Origin: Ga0077527 sp964531455
GTDB lineage: Bacteria; Pseudomonadota; Gammaproteobacteria; Burkholderiales; SG8-41
Direction: 5' to 3'
DNA: 64,000 nucleotides
Assembly (NCBI GenBank): GCA_964531455.1
Contig: CAZHFZ010000014.1
Location: 1-64,000 of the forward strand
Shown piece by piece: positions 52,694-60,172 of the stretch (positions are counted from its first letter, which is position 1; every line of letters starts with the position of its first letter). A program made the translations under genes and the position numbers. Under the pieces are notes generated by a model. The model had not been told where the DNA came from, did no database searches, and saw nothing but the letters and a program-made list of their open reading frames with translations.

Positions 52694-53380
52694 ATGCCAA
52701 AACGAAAATCAGCGATTGGGCGCGAACCGAAGACGGAACTTTTTTCAACGGCCTGCACAAGATGTCCACGTCTTTCTGATCATCTTGCAGCGGTGCGCGC
52801 AGATCATCCCGGATACCATGCGCGTCCCGTGGCGCCGTTTGGCGATCTGAATCCTGGACTGCTGATTGTCGGACTGGCTCCCGGCATGCATGGCGCGAAC
52901 AGGACAGGGCGCCCGTTCACCGGAGATTATGCCGGTGTATTGCTTTATGAAACGCTGCACCGCTATGGATTTGGCAGCCAGGCCTTGGCGATTGCCGCTG
53001 ACGATGGTCTGAAGTTGAAAGGCTGCAGAATTACCAACGCAGTCAAATGCCTGCCTCCGGAGAATAAGCCATTGCCTTCGGAAATACGTGAGTGCAATGG
53101 GTATTTGCGTACGGAGCTGGAAGGACTGGCATCCGGCACTGCGATACTGGCACTCGGTACTGTTGCACACCAGGCTGTATTGCGTGCCCTTGATCAACGA
53201 ATCGCCGATTTTCCATTCAAACACGGCGCCAGCCATGACATTGACAGCCGTGCCCGCCTCTTCGACAGTTATCACTGCAGCCGCTACAACACGAATACAC
53301 GGCGCCTGACTCCAGAGATGTTTTACGAGGTATTTGCAGCCATCCGCAAATACACCGACCGGATCGCAGCCTTGGGTTGA
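52694..53380 (+). CDS. Family 5 uracil-DNA glycosylase (UdgB type)
   Basis: Fe-S uracil/hypoxanthine-DNA glycosylase. The 228-residue product has CTRCPRL (Cys21, Cys24) and CRITNAVKC, which supply [4Fe-4S] ligands, and motif 1 GLAPGMHGANRTGRPFTGD near residue 56, which is characteristic of family 5 rather than family 4 enzymes. The C-terminal HCSRYNTNTRRLT segment carries motif 3. It starts three bases after nagZ and is followed after two bases by uvrC, so two repair genes sit together. Confidence 0.9.
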   Translation: MPKRKSAIGREPKTELFSTACTRCPRLSDHLAAVRADHPGYHARPVAPFGDLNPGLLIVGLAPGMHGANRTGRPFTGDYAGVLLYETLHRYGFGSQALAIAADDGLKLKGCRITNAVKCLPPENKPLPSEIRECNGYLRTELEGLASGTAILALGTVAHQAVLRALDQRIADFPFKHGASHDIDSRARLFDSYHCSRYNTNTRRLTPEMFYEVFAAIRKYTDRIAALG

Positions 53381-53382
53381 CC

Positions 53383-55182
53383 ATGACTGAACCTTCGGAA
53401 ATTGCCGCAGGTTTGCCCCATTTGCCGGGGGTTTACCGGATGATCGGCAAGGAGGGTGAAGTTCTTTATGTCGGCAAGGCGCTGGACCTGCGCAAGCGGG
53501 TCACATCGTATTTTCAGCGCAGTGACGCGCTGTCGCCGCGAATACGGCTGATGGTTGCGCAGATCAACAGCATCGACACCACGGTGACGCGTTCTGAGTC
53601 CGAAGCTTTGCTGCTTGAAAACAACCTGATCAAGGCTTTGTCGCCGCGATACAACATCCTGTTTCGCGATGACAAGTCTTATCCTTATTTGATGCTGAGC
53701 GGACACCGGTATCCCCGGTTGGGTTTTTTTCGCGGCAATCCTGACAAGCAGAACAGGTATTTTGGTCCGTTTCCGAATTCGGGAGCCGTGCGGGAAAGCA
53801 TGCAGTTGCTGCAAAAAGTTTTTCGTCTGCGCACTTGTGAAGACAGTGTTTTTGAGCATCGCTCCAGGCCATGCCTGCTGCACCAGATCCGGCGGTGCAC
53901 CGCGCCTTGCGTGGGCTTGATCAGCGATGCTGAATACGCTGACGACGTTCGCAGCGCGGAAATGTTCCTGGCCGGTGAGGAAAATGCGGTTTTTGACCGA
54001 CTTACGGAACGGATGAACGATGCGGCCACGGCCATGCGTTATGAAGAGGCTGCGGTATACCGTGACCAGATCAGTGCTCTGCGCAAGGTCAGGGAACGGC
54101 AATATGTCAGCAGTGATGCCGGGCGCGATGTTGATGTGATTGCCTGTGGCGTTGATGCCGGTACCTGTTGCGTCAATCTGGTGATGATTCGTGGCGGTTT
54201 GCATCTTGGCGACCGGAATTTTTTCCCGCAAAACGCTGATGGTGTCGAACCGGCGCAGGTCATTGAGGCCTTTATCGCCCAGCACTATCTGCAGCATCCA
54301 GTGCCGCCGCAGTTGGTGGCCGGAGAGGCGATTGCAGTGGAAGGTCTGGAAGCAACGTTATCCGAGCGGGCAGGGCGGCGCGTGCAAATCAGTGCCAACC
54401 CTATCGGAGATCGTCGTGTCTGGCTGCAGATGGCTGTTAAAAACGCTGAACTTGGCGCAGCCCAGCGCAACAGCCGCCGAATGGGTGACGCAGCGAAATT
54501 GGCCGCGCTGCAACGTGCGCTTGACCTGCCCGAAACCGCGCAGCGCATCGAGTGTTTTGACATCAGCCATACGCAGGGTGAGGCTACTGTTGCATCCTGC
54601 GTGGTTTACGACAAGGGCACCATGCAAAATGGGGAGTATCGTCGATTCAATATGAAGGAAGTAACACCGGGAGACGACTACGGCGCCATGCGCGAAGTTC
54701 TGATGCGACGGTATCGCAAGGTGGTGTCAGGAGAGGGTAAGATGCCGGATCTCATCATGATAGATGGCGGTCAAGGTCAGCTGGGCGTCGCTATTGAAGT
54801 TTCTGTTGAGTTGGGCTTGAGCGTCCCGCTTCTCGGGGTAGCCAAAGGCGTGACGCGCAAACCCGGTATGGAACAACTGTTGATGGCAGGGCGTGAAGGC
54901 TCATTCCGGCTGCCGCCGGATGACCCGGGGCTTCACTTGATTCAGCAGATTCGCGATGAGGCGCATCGTTTTGCTATTGAAGGCCATCGCGCACGCAGGG
55001 CAAGGACACGCTCGGTTTCGACGCTTGAGGACATTCCGGGCGTGGGCGCAAAACGGCGACAGCGCCTGATGGCGCGTTTCGGCGGTTTGCGCGGGCTGAT
55101 TGCGGCTAGTGCTGAAGAAATGGCGCAAGTTGAAGGTATCAGCAGGGAACTGGCGGAACGAATTTATGATTCACTGCACTGA
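53383..55182 (+). CDS. uvrC: Excinuclease ABC subunit C
   Basis: Makes both incisions beside DNA lesions in nucleotide excision repair. The 599-residue product has an N-terminal GIY-YIG nuclease domain (about 15-95: LPGVYRMIG, VLYVGKALDLRKRV), a UVR domain near 200-235, the RNase H-like second nuclease (about 380-530 with ECFDISHTQGE and MIDGGQGQ) and C-terminal tandem helix-hairpin-helix motifs (IPGVGAKRRQRLM). The ATG at 53383 follows the preceding stop by two bases; an in-frame TTG six bases earlier is unlikely. Confidence 0.97.
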   Translation: MTEPSEIAAGLPHLPGVYRMIGKEGEVLYVGKALDLRKRVTSYFQRSDALSPRIRLMVAQINSIDTTVTRSESEALLLENNLIKALSPRYNILFRDDKSYPYLMLSGHRYPRLGFFRGNPDKQNRYFGPFPNSGAVRESMQLLQKVFRLRTCEDSVFEHRSRPCLLHQIRRCTAPCVGLISDAEYADDVRSAEMFLAGEENAVFDRLTERMNDAATAMRYEEAAVYRDQISALRKVRERQYVSSDAGRDVDVIACGVDAGTCCVNLVMIRGGLHLGDRNFFPQNADGVEPAQVIEAFIAQHYLQHPVPPQLVAGEAIAVEGLEATLSERAGRRVQISANPIGDRRVWLQMAVKNAELGAAQRNSRRMGDAAKLAALQRALDLPETAQRIECFDISHTQGEATVASCVVYDKGTMQNGEYRRFNMKEVTPGDDYGAMREVLMRRYRKVVSGEGKMPDLIMIDGGQGQLGVAIEVSVELGLSVPLLGVAKGVTRKPGMEQLLMAGREGSFRLPPDDPGLHLIQQIRDEAHRFAIEGHRARRARTRSVSTLEDIPGVGAKRRQRLMARFGGLRGLIAASAEEMAQVEGISRELAERIYDSLH

Positions 55183-55197
55183 ACGCATTACACTGAA

Positions 55198-55767
55198 ATG
55201 ACCTATAACTTACCCATTCTGCTGACTTGGCTGCGAATCGTGATGATTCCGCTGTTTGTCGGTGTTTTCTACTTCGAGCAGGGGTGGATGTCCCATGCCA
55301 CGCAGAATCTTGTTGCAACTTCCATCTTCACTGTTGCGGCGATTACTGACTGGCTGGATGGCTGGCTGGCTCGACGCCTGAACCAGACCTCTGCTTTTGG
55401 TGCTTTTCTGGATCCGGTTGCGGACAAACTGATGGTGGCGGCCGCGCTGATCATTCTGGTGCAGCTCGGGCGCGTCGATGCGGTTGTTGCCTTGATCATC
55501 ATTGGCCGCGAAATCGCCATTTCAGCGCTGCGCGAGTGGATGACTTCAATTGGTCGTGGCAAGAGCGTCGCAGTTTCCATGGTCGGGAAAATCAAGACCG
55601 CAGCGCAAATGATTGCAATCCCGATGCTGCTGTATCACGATCCGATCGGTTTATTCGATCCACAACGCTTGGGCACGTGGCTGATCTGGGGCGCCGCAGT
55701 GCTGACCCTGATTTCGATGGGGTATTACCTGAAAATGGCTTGGGCGGCGGCCGACACAAATACCTAG
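55198..55767 (+). CDS. pgsA: CDP-diacylglycerol-glycerol-3-phosphate 3-phosphatidyltransferase
   Basis: Inner-membrane enzyme that makes phosphatidylglycerol phosphate from CDP-diacylglycerol, the product of CdsA at 4 kb. The 189-residue product has about five membrane helices and the CDP-alcohol phosphotransferase motif DGWLAR...GAFLDPVADK (D-G-x2-A-R-x8-G-x3-D-x3-D) near residues 59-80. It follows uvrC by 15 bases and precedes the tRNA genes, the widespread uvrC-pgsA-tRNA order. Confidence 0.95.
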   Translation: MTYNLPILLTWLRIVMIPLFVGVFYFEQGWMSHATQNLVATSIFTVAAITDWLDGWLARRLNQTSAFGAFLDPVADKLMVAAALIILVQLGRVDAVVALIIIGREIAISALREWMTSIGRGKSVAVSMVGKIKTAAQMIAIPMLLYHDPIGLFDPQRLGTWLIWGAAVLTLISMGYYLKMAWAAADTNT

Positions 55768-55780
55768 GTCAGGGGGGTGG

Positions 55781-55810
55781 TTGCGGGGCTCGTCGTGATT
55801 GGCTTATAAT
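55781..55810 (+). promoter_or_regulatory. tRNA-Gly promoter
   Basis: TTGCGG -35 at 55781-55786 and a consensus TATAAT -10 at 55805-55810, spaced by 18 bases, 24 bases before the tRNA-Gly gene. The GC-rich segment after the -10 (TCGCGGTCGC) would make it stringently controlled, as stable RNA promoters usually are. Confidence 0.75.
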
Positions 55811-55834
55811 TCGCGGTCGCAAGTTGCAGGCAGT

Positions 55835-55910
55835 GCGGGAATAGCTCAGTTGGTAGAGCGCAACCTTGCCAAGGTTGAGGTCGGGAGTTCGAGCCTCCTT
55901 TCCCGCTCCA
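55835..55910 (+). tRNA. tRNA-Gly (anticodon GCC)
   Basis: 76 bases including an encoded CCA. The acceptor stem GCGGGAA pairs with TTCCCGC, the D-arm has AGCTCAGTTGGTAGAGC, the anticodon stem-loop is CCTTGCCAAGG with anticodon GCC, and the T-arm has GTTCGAG. Confidence 0.97.
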
Positions 55911-55916
55911 AATTCT

Positions 55917-55960
55917 GGGGAAAACGGTTGATTGCAACGGGCCGTTTTCCCCTTTTAGTT
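55917..55960 (+). terminator. Intrinsic terminator after tRNA-Gly
   Basis: An 11-base perfect stem (GGGGAAAACGG at 55917-55927, CCGTTTTCCCC at 55942-55952) with a 14-base loop, followed by TTTTAGTTT. It lies between tRNA-Gly and tRNA-Cys, so the later tRNAs need read-through or their own promoter. Confidence 0.75.
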
Positions 55961-55965
55961 TCAGT

Positions 55966-56039
55966 GGCGCGGTAGCAAAGCGGTTATGCAGAGGATTGCA
56001 AATCCTTCCAGGGCGGTTCGACTCCGCCCCGCGCCTCCA
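55966..56039 (+). tRNA. tRNA-Cys (anticodon GCA)
   Basis: 74 bases with encoded CCA. The acceptor stem GGCGCGG pairs with CCGCGCC, the anticodon loop is TTGCAAA with anticodon GCA, and the T-loop is TTCGACT. The discriminator base is U, as required by cysteinyl-tRNA synthetase. Confidence 0.96.
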
Positions 56040-56080
56040 GCACAAAACCCGGCCCCGGCCATACAATGAACAAACGCCCG

Positions 56081-56165
56081 GGGCGAGTGGTGAAATTGGT
56101 ATACACAAGGGACTTAAAATCCCTCGGCGCAAGCCATGCCGGTTCAAGTCCGGCCTCGCCCACCA
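56081..56165 (+). tRNA. tRNA-Leu (anticodon TAA)
   Basis: 85 bases with encoded CCA. The acceptor stem GGGCGAG pairs with CTCGCCC, the anticodon stem AGGGA/TCCCT encloses CTTAAAA with anticodon TAA, and the long variable arm (CTCGGCGCAAGCCATG region) is typical of class II tRNA. The discriminator is A, as expected for leucine. Confidence 0.96.
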
Positions 56166-56181
56166 TTTATCAGACTGTCAC

Positions 56182-56631
56182 ATGATCGTATTTGACCTTG
56201 GTTGCGAAAACGACCATCGCTTTGAGGGTTGGTTCTCGTCCAGCGAGGACTTCGAACGCCAGCAGCGGGAACATTTGCTGACGTGTCCAATGTGCGGCAG
56301 TCAGACGATCAGCCGTCTGGTTACCGCTGCAAGGGTCAATACCGGCCGTTCGGAGCCGCCGACACCGACGCTGCGTGAGCAAGCCACTGCTGCGCAATAT
56401 GCGAATTTTGATTCTGCACGCATGCTCAAGCTCATTTCCCATATTGTCGAGAGTACCGAGGACGTGGGTCGTGCCTTTCCCGAGGAAGCCCGTAAGATTC
56501 ATTACAAAGAAGCGCCCGAAAGACAAATTCGCGGCACCGCTTCTCCCCAGGAAGTCGATGCATTGCGCGATGAAGGAATCGACGTGATTCCCTTGCCGGT
56601 TCCGCCGAACCTCGGCGGGAAAACGCATTAA
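56182..56631 (+). CDS. DUF1178 family protein
   Basis: A 149-residue protein opening MIVFDLGCENDHRFEGWF, with a zinc-ribbon-like pair Cys8 and CPMCG near residue 35, and a conserved C-terminal half (EEARKIHYKEAP, RGTASPQEVDALRDEGID) seen throughout the family. The function is unknown; it is widespread in alpha- and betaproteobacteria. It begins 17 bases after tRNA-Leu and could be cotranscribed with it. Confidence 0.9.
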   Translation: MIVFDLGCENDHRFEGWFSSSEDFERQQREHLLTCPMCGSQTISRLVTAARVNTGRSEPPTPTLREQATAAQYANFDSARMLKLISHIVESTEDVGRAFPEEARKIHYKEAPERQIRGTASPQEVDALRDEGIDVIPLPVPPNLGGKTH

Positions 56632-56642
56632 ATGTCATTCAG

Positions 56643-56673
56643 TTAATCAATTGATTTAATTGATTAATTTTTT
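56643..56673. terminator. AT-rich palindrome with T run after the DUF1178 gene
   Basis: A perfect 10-base inverted repeat, TTAATCAATT (56643-56652) and AATTGATTAA (56658-56667), with a five-base loop and then six T. The stem is pure AT apart from two G-C pairs, so it is a weak terminator or possibly a protein-binding site. Confidence 0.4.
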
Positions 56674-56736
56674 GATTTTCCCGGGCGGTCGTATCTGGCC
56701 GGGGGAAATCACATCCATGACTATTCCACGCGGTAA

Positions 56737-56777
56737 TTGATCAACATCAAAAGCATGCGCAAGTCGCGTGATATTCT
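56737..56777 (+). promoter_or_regulatory. FNR/ANR box and -10 of the universal stress gene
   Basis: TTGATCAACATCAA at 56737-56750 is a perfect match to the FNR-family consensus TTGATnnnnATCAA. A TATTCT -10 lies at 56772-56777, so transcription would start near 56785 and the box is centred at about -41.5, the class II activator position. This predicts induction at low oxygen. Confidence 0.7.
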
Positions 56778-56837
56778 GCAAATACGCTGACGGCGTCTCC
56801 GTTCTGCGGACAAAAACAGTTATTGGAGAGGAGTTAC

Positions 56838-57284
56838 ATGTTCAAGCACATCCTGTTGCCGACTGATGGTTCCAAACTGGCTGATCGCGCAATCATTCAT
56901 GGCATGAATTTGGCAAAGGCGTTGGGTGCAAAAGTAACTTTGCTGAGTGTGGTGCCTGAGTTTCGCATGATTGCGGACGAAAGCTTCGCCATGCCGATGA
57001 GCATGCAGGCCAAGCAGCGCTATGAAAAAGAGGCGACTGTTCTGGCTGAAAAGAAACTTGCGGCGATCAGCGTCCGGGTGAGCAAAGCCGGGTTGCAATG
57101 CGCATCGGTAGTGGTATCCAGTGATTTGCCATATCAGCAAATCATTGAAGTGGCCCGCAAACGAAAATGCGATGTGGTGGTAATGGCCTCTCATGGACGC
57201 CGCGGACTGACCGGCCTGTTGCTTGGCAGCGAGACCACGAAAGTACTCACTCACAGCAAAATTCCGGTACTTGTCGTTCGTTAA
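56838..57284 (+). CDS. Universal stress protein (UspA family)
   Basis: A 148-residue single-domain UspA-fold protein opening MFKHILLPTDGSKLADRA. The C-terminal nucleotide-binding segment SHGRRGLTGLLLGSETTKVL is followed by the IPVLVVR strand; the first glycine of the ATP motif is Ala here, as in many ATP-binding members. GGAGAGGAG precedes the ATG at 56838. The FNR/ANR-type box upstream suggests it is made in oxygen limitation, as similar stress proteins are in Pseudomonas. Confidence 0.92.
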   Translation: MFKHILLPTDGSKLADRAIIHGMNLAKALGAKVTLLSVVPEFRMIADESFAMPMSMQAKQRYEKEATVLAEKKLAAISVRVSKAGLQCASVVVSSDLPYQQIIEVARKRKCDVVVMASHGRRGLTGLLLGSETTKVLTHSKIPVLVVR

Positions 57285-57303
57285 TCAAGGCTAAGCCACT
57301 GCA

Positions 57304-59217
57304 GTGGCCAATCCGGCACCAGCAACCGCGACAGCAACCCTGATCGAGGGGGTAGTCCGGTTTCTGAAACAACATCCGCCCTTTTGCCAGATGGAAGAGG
57401 CGTCGTTGCAGTTTCTTGCGGCGCACGTCGAGCTCGGTTATTACCCGAAAGGGGCGGTCATACTCGAGCCTGATCAACCGCCGCCGAAGTCCTTTCACAT
57501 CATCCAGCGCGGAATGGTTCAGCTTGTGCCATTCAATGCGGCACACAGTGACGATGTGCATCCGGTTGCCATGGGGCCGGGCGAATGTTTCTCGGTCAGC
57601 GCCATGCTTGAGAATCGTCCGGTTATCGCACCGTATACTGCTGTTGCGGATACTTTCTGCTATGAATTACCGGCGGAACTGTTTCCCGAGCTGCTTAACC
57701 GCAGCCCGGTCTTCCGGGAATTCACCACCGAATTCCTCGCCAGCATGCTGCGTGAATCGCGCAGACTGATCAAACTCAGCTTCAACGCAAACACGGGCGA
57801 GCAGCAAACGATGAGCCGAACGCTGCGCTCCCTGATCGTCCGGGAGCCCGTAACCTGCAAACCCGAGACTCCGATTGGAGAAGTGTTGCGGGTCATGCAG
57901 TCGCGCAAGATTGGCTCAATACTGGTTGTTGATGGCGAAGGAAGTGTTCTCGGCATATTTACACGCCACGATGTGCTTGACCGTGTGGCGCTGGCGCAAT
58001 GCAGCCTCGCACAGCCGGTCAGTGAGGTAATGACGCCGCAGCCTTTGACGCTGCCTGCCGAGGCCAGCGCATATGAAGCAGCCCTGTTGATTGCCGACCG
58101 CGGCATAAGGCATATCCCCGTCTGTGATAACGGCCGCCTGCTGGGTGTTATTACCGAACGCGATTTATTTGCATTGCAGCGCGTCAGCCTGCGTGCCATC
58201 AATCGCACCATCGCAGGCGCGCAGTCGATCGAAGACTTGCGAAAGTCTGCAGCGGATATCCGCAGATTGGCGCGCAACATGCTGGGGCAGGGTGTATCCG
58301 CTGAACACATGACCCTGATCATTTCGACGCTCAACGATACGCTGGTGCGCCAGGTACTCAATATTGAAGAATCGCGTTTCGACCTGCAGGGATTGCGCTG
58401 GAGCTGGCTGGCTTTCGGCAGCGAAGGACGCTACGAACAGACCATCAGCACCGATCAGGATAACGGTCTCATCTTTGACAGCGGAGCCGAGGCGCCTGAT
58501 GCCGCACGTACAAGGTTGCTGCCATTCGCGCAGGCGGTCAATCGCGACCTGGACGCTTGCGGATTCCCGCTCTGCAAGGGCAACATCATGGCAGGCAATC
58601 CGGATTGGTGTCTCAGCGCAAGAGAATGGCGCGAACGGTTTGATCATTGGATTGCCAACACGGATCCTCAGGCTTTGCTCAGTGCGGTCATTTTCTTTGA
58701 CTTCCGCAGTCTTTACGGCACTGAGGGCCTGGCGCAGTCTTTGCGTCAGTATCTTGTTGAATTGGCCGCAGGCAACAGCCGCTTTCAACGGCAACTGGCC
58801 CAGTATGCACTTCAGACTTCGCCGCCACTGGGCTTGATCAGTGATTTTGTCACGGATGACAAAGGCGAAGAACGCGGCACCATTGACCTGAAGAAATCCG
58901 GAGCAAGGCTGTTTACTGACGCTGCGCGCGTACTCGCACTGGCAGCCGGGGTGGCGCATACCAACACAGTACAGCGCTTGCGGAAGGCTGCAGTCACCTT
59001 GCAAATGCCCGCAGGCGAGGTGGATGCCATCGTGGAAGGGTTCTATTTTCTGCAGACCCTGCGTCTTCGAGGCCAGATATCTGCTGGCCCGGCGGTTGGC
59101 CAGCCGAACCGGATCAATCCATCCACCCTCAACGAGGTTGATCGCCGCATACTCAAGGAAAGTCTGCGGCAATTACGCAAACTTCAAAGCCGCATCGCGC
59201 TTGATTACAAGTTATGA
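57304..59217 (+). CDS. cNMP-binding/CBS/DUF294 nucleotidyltransferase-like signalling protein
   Basis: A 637-residue cytosolic protein with four parts: a cyclic-nucleotide-binding-like domain (about 20-140), two CBS domains (about 175-295; EPVTCKPETPIGEVLRVM), a DUF294 nucleotidyltransferase domain with FGSEGRYEQTISTDQDNG near residue 371, and a DUF294 C-terminal substrate-binding-like domain (about 480-630). The GSxGR...DxD pattern retains the catalytic aspartates seen in GlnD-type enzymes. The target is unknown. The GTG start is 19 bases after the stress-protein stop, and the DnaQ-like gene follows after ten bases, a pairing known in proteobacteria. Confidence 0.9.
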   Translation: MANPAPATATATLIEGVVRFLKQHPPFCQMEEASLQFLAAHVELGYYPKGAVILEPDQPPPKSFHIIQRGMVQLVPFNAAHSDDVHPVAMGPGECFSVSAMLENRPVIAPYTAVADTFCYELPAELFPELLNRSPVFREFTTEFLASMLRESRRLIKLSFNANTGEQQTMSRTLRSLIVREPVTCKPETPIGEVLRVMQSRKIGSILVVDGEGSVLGIFTRHDVLDRVALAQCSLAQPVSEVMTPQPLTLPAEASAYEAALLIADRGIRHIPVCDNGRLLGVITERDLFALQRVSLRAINRTIAGAQSIEDLRKSAADIRRLARNMLGQGVSAEHMTLIISTLNDTLVRQVLNIEESRFDLQGLRWSWLAFGSEGRYEQTISTDQDNGLIFDSGAEAPDAARTRLLPFAQAVNRDLDACGFPLCKGNIMAGNPDWCLSAREWRERFDHWIANTDPQALLSAVIFFDFRSLYGTEGLAQSLRQYLVELAAGNSRFQRQLAQYALQTSPPLGLISDFVTDDKGEERGTIDLKKSGARLFTDAARVLALAAGVAHTNTVQRLRKAAVTLQMPAGEVDAIVEGFYFLQTLRLRGQISAGPAVGQPNRINPSTLNEVDRRILKESLRQLRKLQSRIALDYKL

Positions 59218-59227
59218 GGCATAAAGC

Positions 59228-59932
59228 GTGAATTGGCTGCGACGACTTTTTCGCCGTATGCCGGTGTTGGACGCAGAGCAGGCTGTTGCGCTGGCTGCCT
59301 ACCAATCCCTTTCATTGGTCCCGGTCAATTCGCCGCTGAATGCGCTGCGGTTTGTAGTGGCTGATGTCGAAACGACCGGCCTAAATCCGTTTTCCGACCA
59401 ATTGATCTCGATCGGCGCTGTCGAGATTCTTGACGGCAAAGTGCGGCTCAGCAGCAGTTTCGAGGTTGTGTTCCGTCAACCGCAGGCAAGCGCCAATGCC
59501 AACATACTCATACACGGCATCGACGGCACTACGCAGATGGGGGGAGTCGATCCCGCAGCGGCCTCATTGCTTTTTCTCGACTTTGCGAAGAATGCACCTC
59601 TGGTAGGATTTCATGCTGACTTTGACCGGCTGATGATTGATCGCGCATTTGCAAGAGCCATTGGCTGTACGCCTTCCAATCCCTGGCTGGATCTGGCGTT
59701 TTTGGCACCTGCATTGATGCCCGAACCGGAACGCCGATTGCCTCGAGGGCTTGATGACTGGATGGACAGATTCGGCATTTCCAATTTGTCCCGCCATAAC
59801 GCTCTGGCCGACGCCCTCGCAACCGCGCAGTTGCTGCAGGTTGTTCTGGCAGAGGCCATGAAGCAGGGTATTACCACATTGGCGGGATTGATCAAACTCG
59901 AGCAGGACCAGCGCTGGCTCGGGCATCGCTGA
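59228..59932 (+). CDS. DnaQ-like 3'-5' exonuclease
   Basis: A 234-residue DEDDh exonuclease of the DNA polymerase III epsilon type. Exo I is VADVETTGLNP near residue 45, Exo II is in VGFHADFDRLM near 126, and Exo III is HNALADALATAQLL near 187. An N-terminal 40-residue basic/hydrophobic lead is unlike replicative DnaQ. The GTG start at 59228 has no strong ribosome site, suggesting coupling to the preceding gene. Confidence 0.9.
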   Translation: MNWLRRLFRRMPVLDAEQAVALAAYQSLSLVPVNSPLNALRFVVADVETTGLNPFSDQLISIGAVEILDGKVRLSSSFEVVFRQPQASANANILIHGIDGTTQMGGVDPAAASLLFLDFAKNAPLVGFHADFDRLMIDRAFARAIGCTPSNPWLDLAFLAPALMPEPERRLPRGLDDWMDRFGISNLSRHNALADALATAQLLQVVLAEAMKQGITTLAGLIKLEQDQRWLGHR

Positions 59933-60172
59933 TCCTGCTTACTGCCGAACGAAGTGCTGAAGATGTTGCAGGTGCGTTGTTCACAGAGGTCAGTAACCAT
60001 GACCGGCAACAACAGTCGATGACTTCCAGCAGTCAGTCGGGTTCTGATTTTCTGCAGCATGATCACGCAGGCTTCAATCAACTTTTTATCGGTTTCCTCC
60101 AATGTGTTGTAATTCGGGCAGGCCGCTTGATAATGACAAAAAACCGCGTCTGATATTTCATAATACGAACCA
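59933..60172. other. 240-base gap before the acyl-CoA synthetase gene
   Basis: No convincing gene. On the opposite strand an open frame (…LEETDKKLIEACVIMLQKIRT in part) runs out of the exonuclease gene's antisense strand and has GGAGG in it but no start at a proper distance. An AATACGAACC stretch lies just before the start of the + strand gene. Confidence 0.4.

Noticed and set aside
56643..56667. FNR box within the AT-rich palindrome
   Set aside because: TTGAT and ATCAA occur but in the wrong order or spacing; the real match is at 56737-56750.
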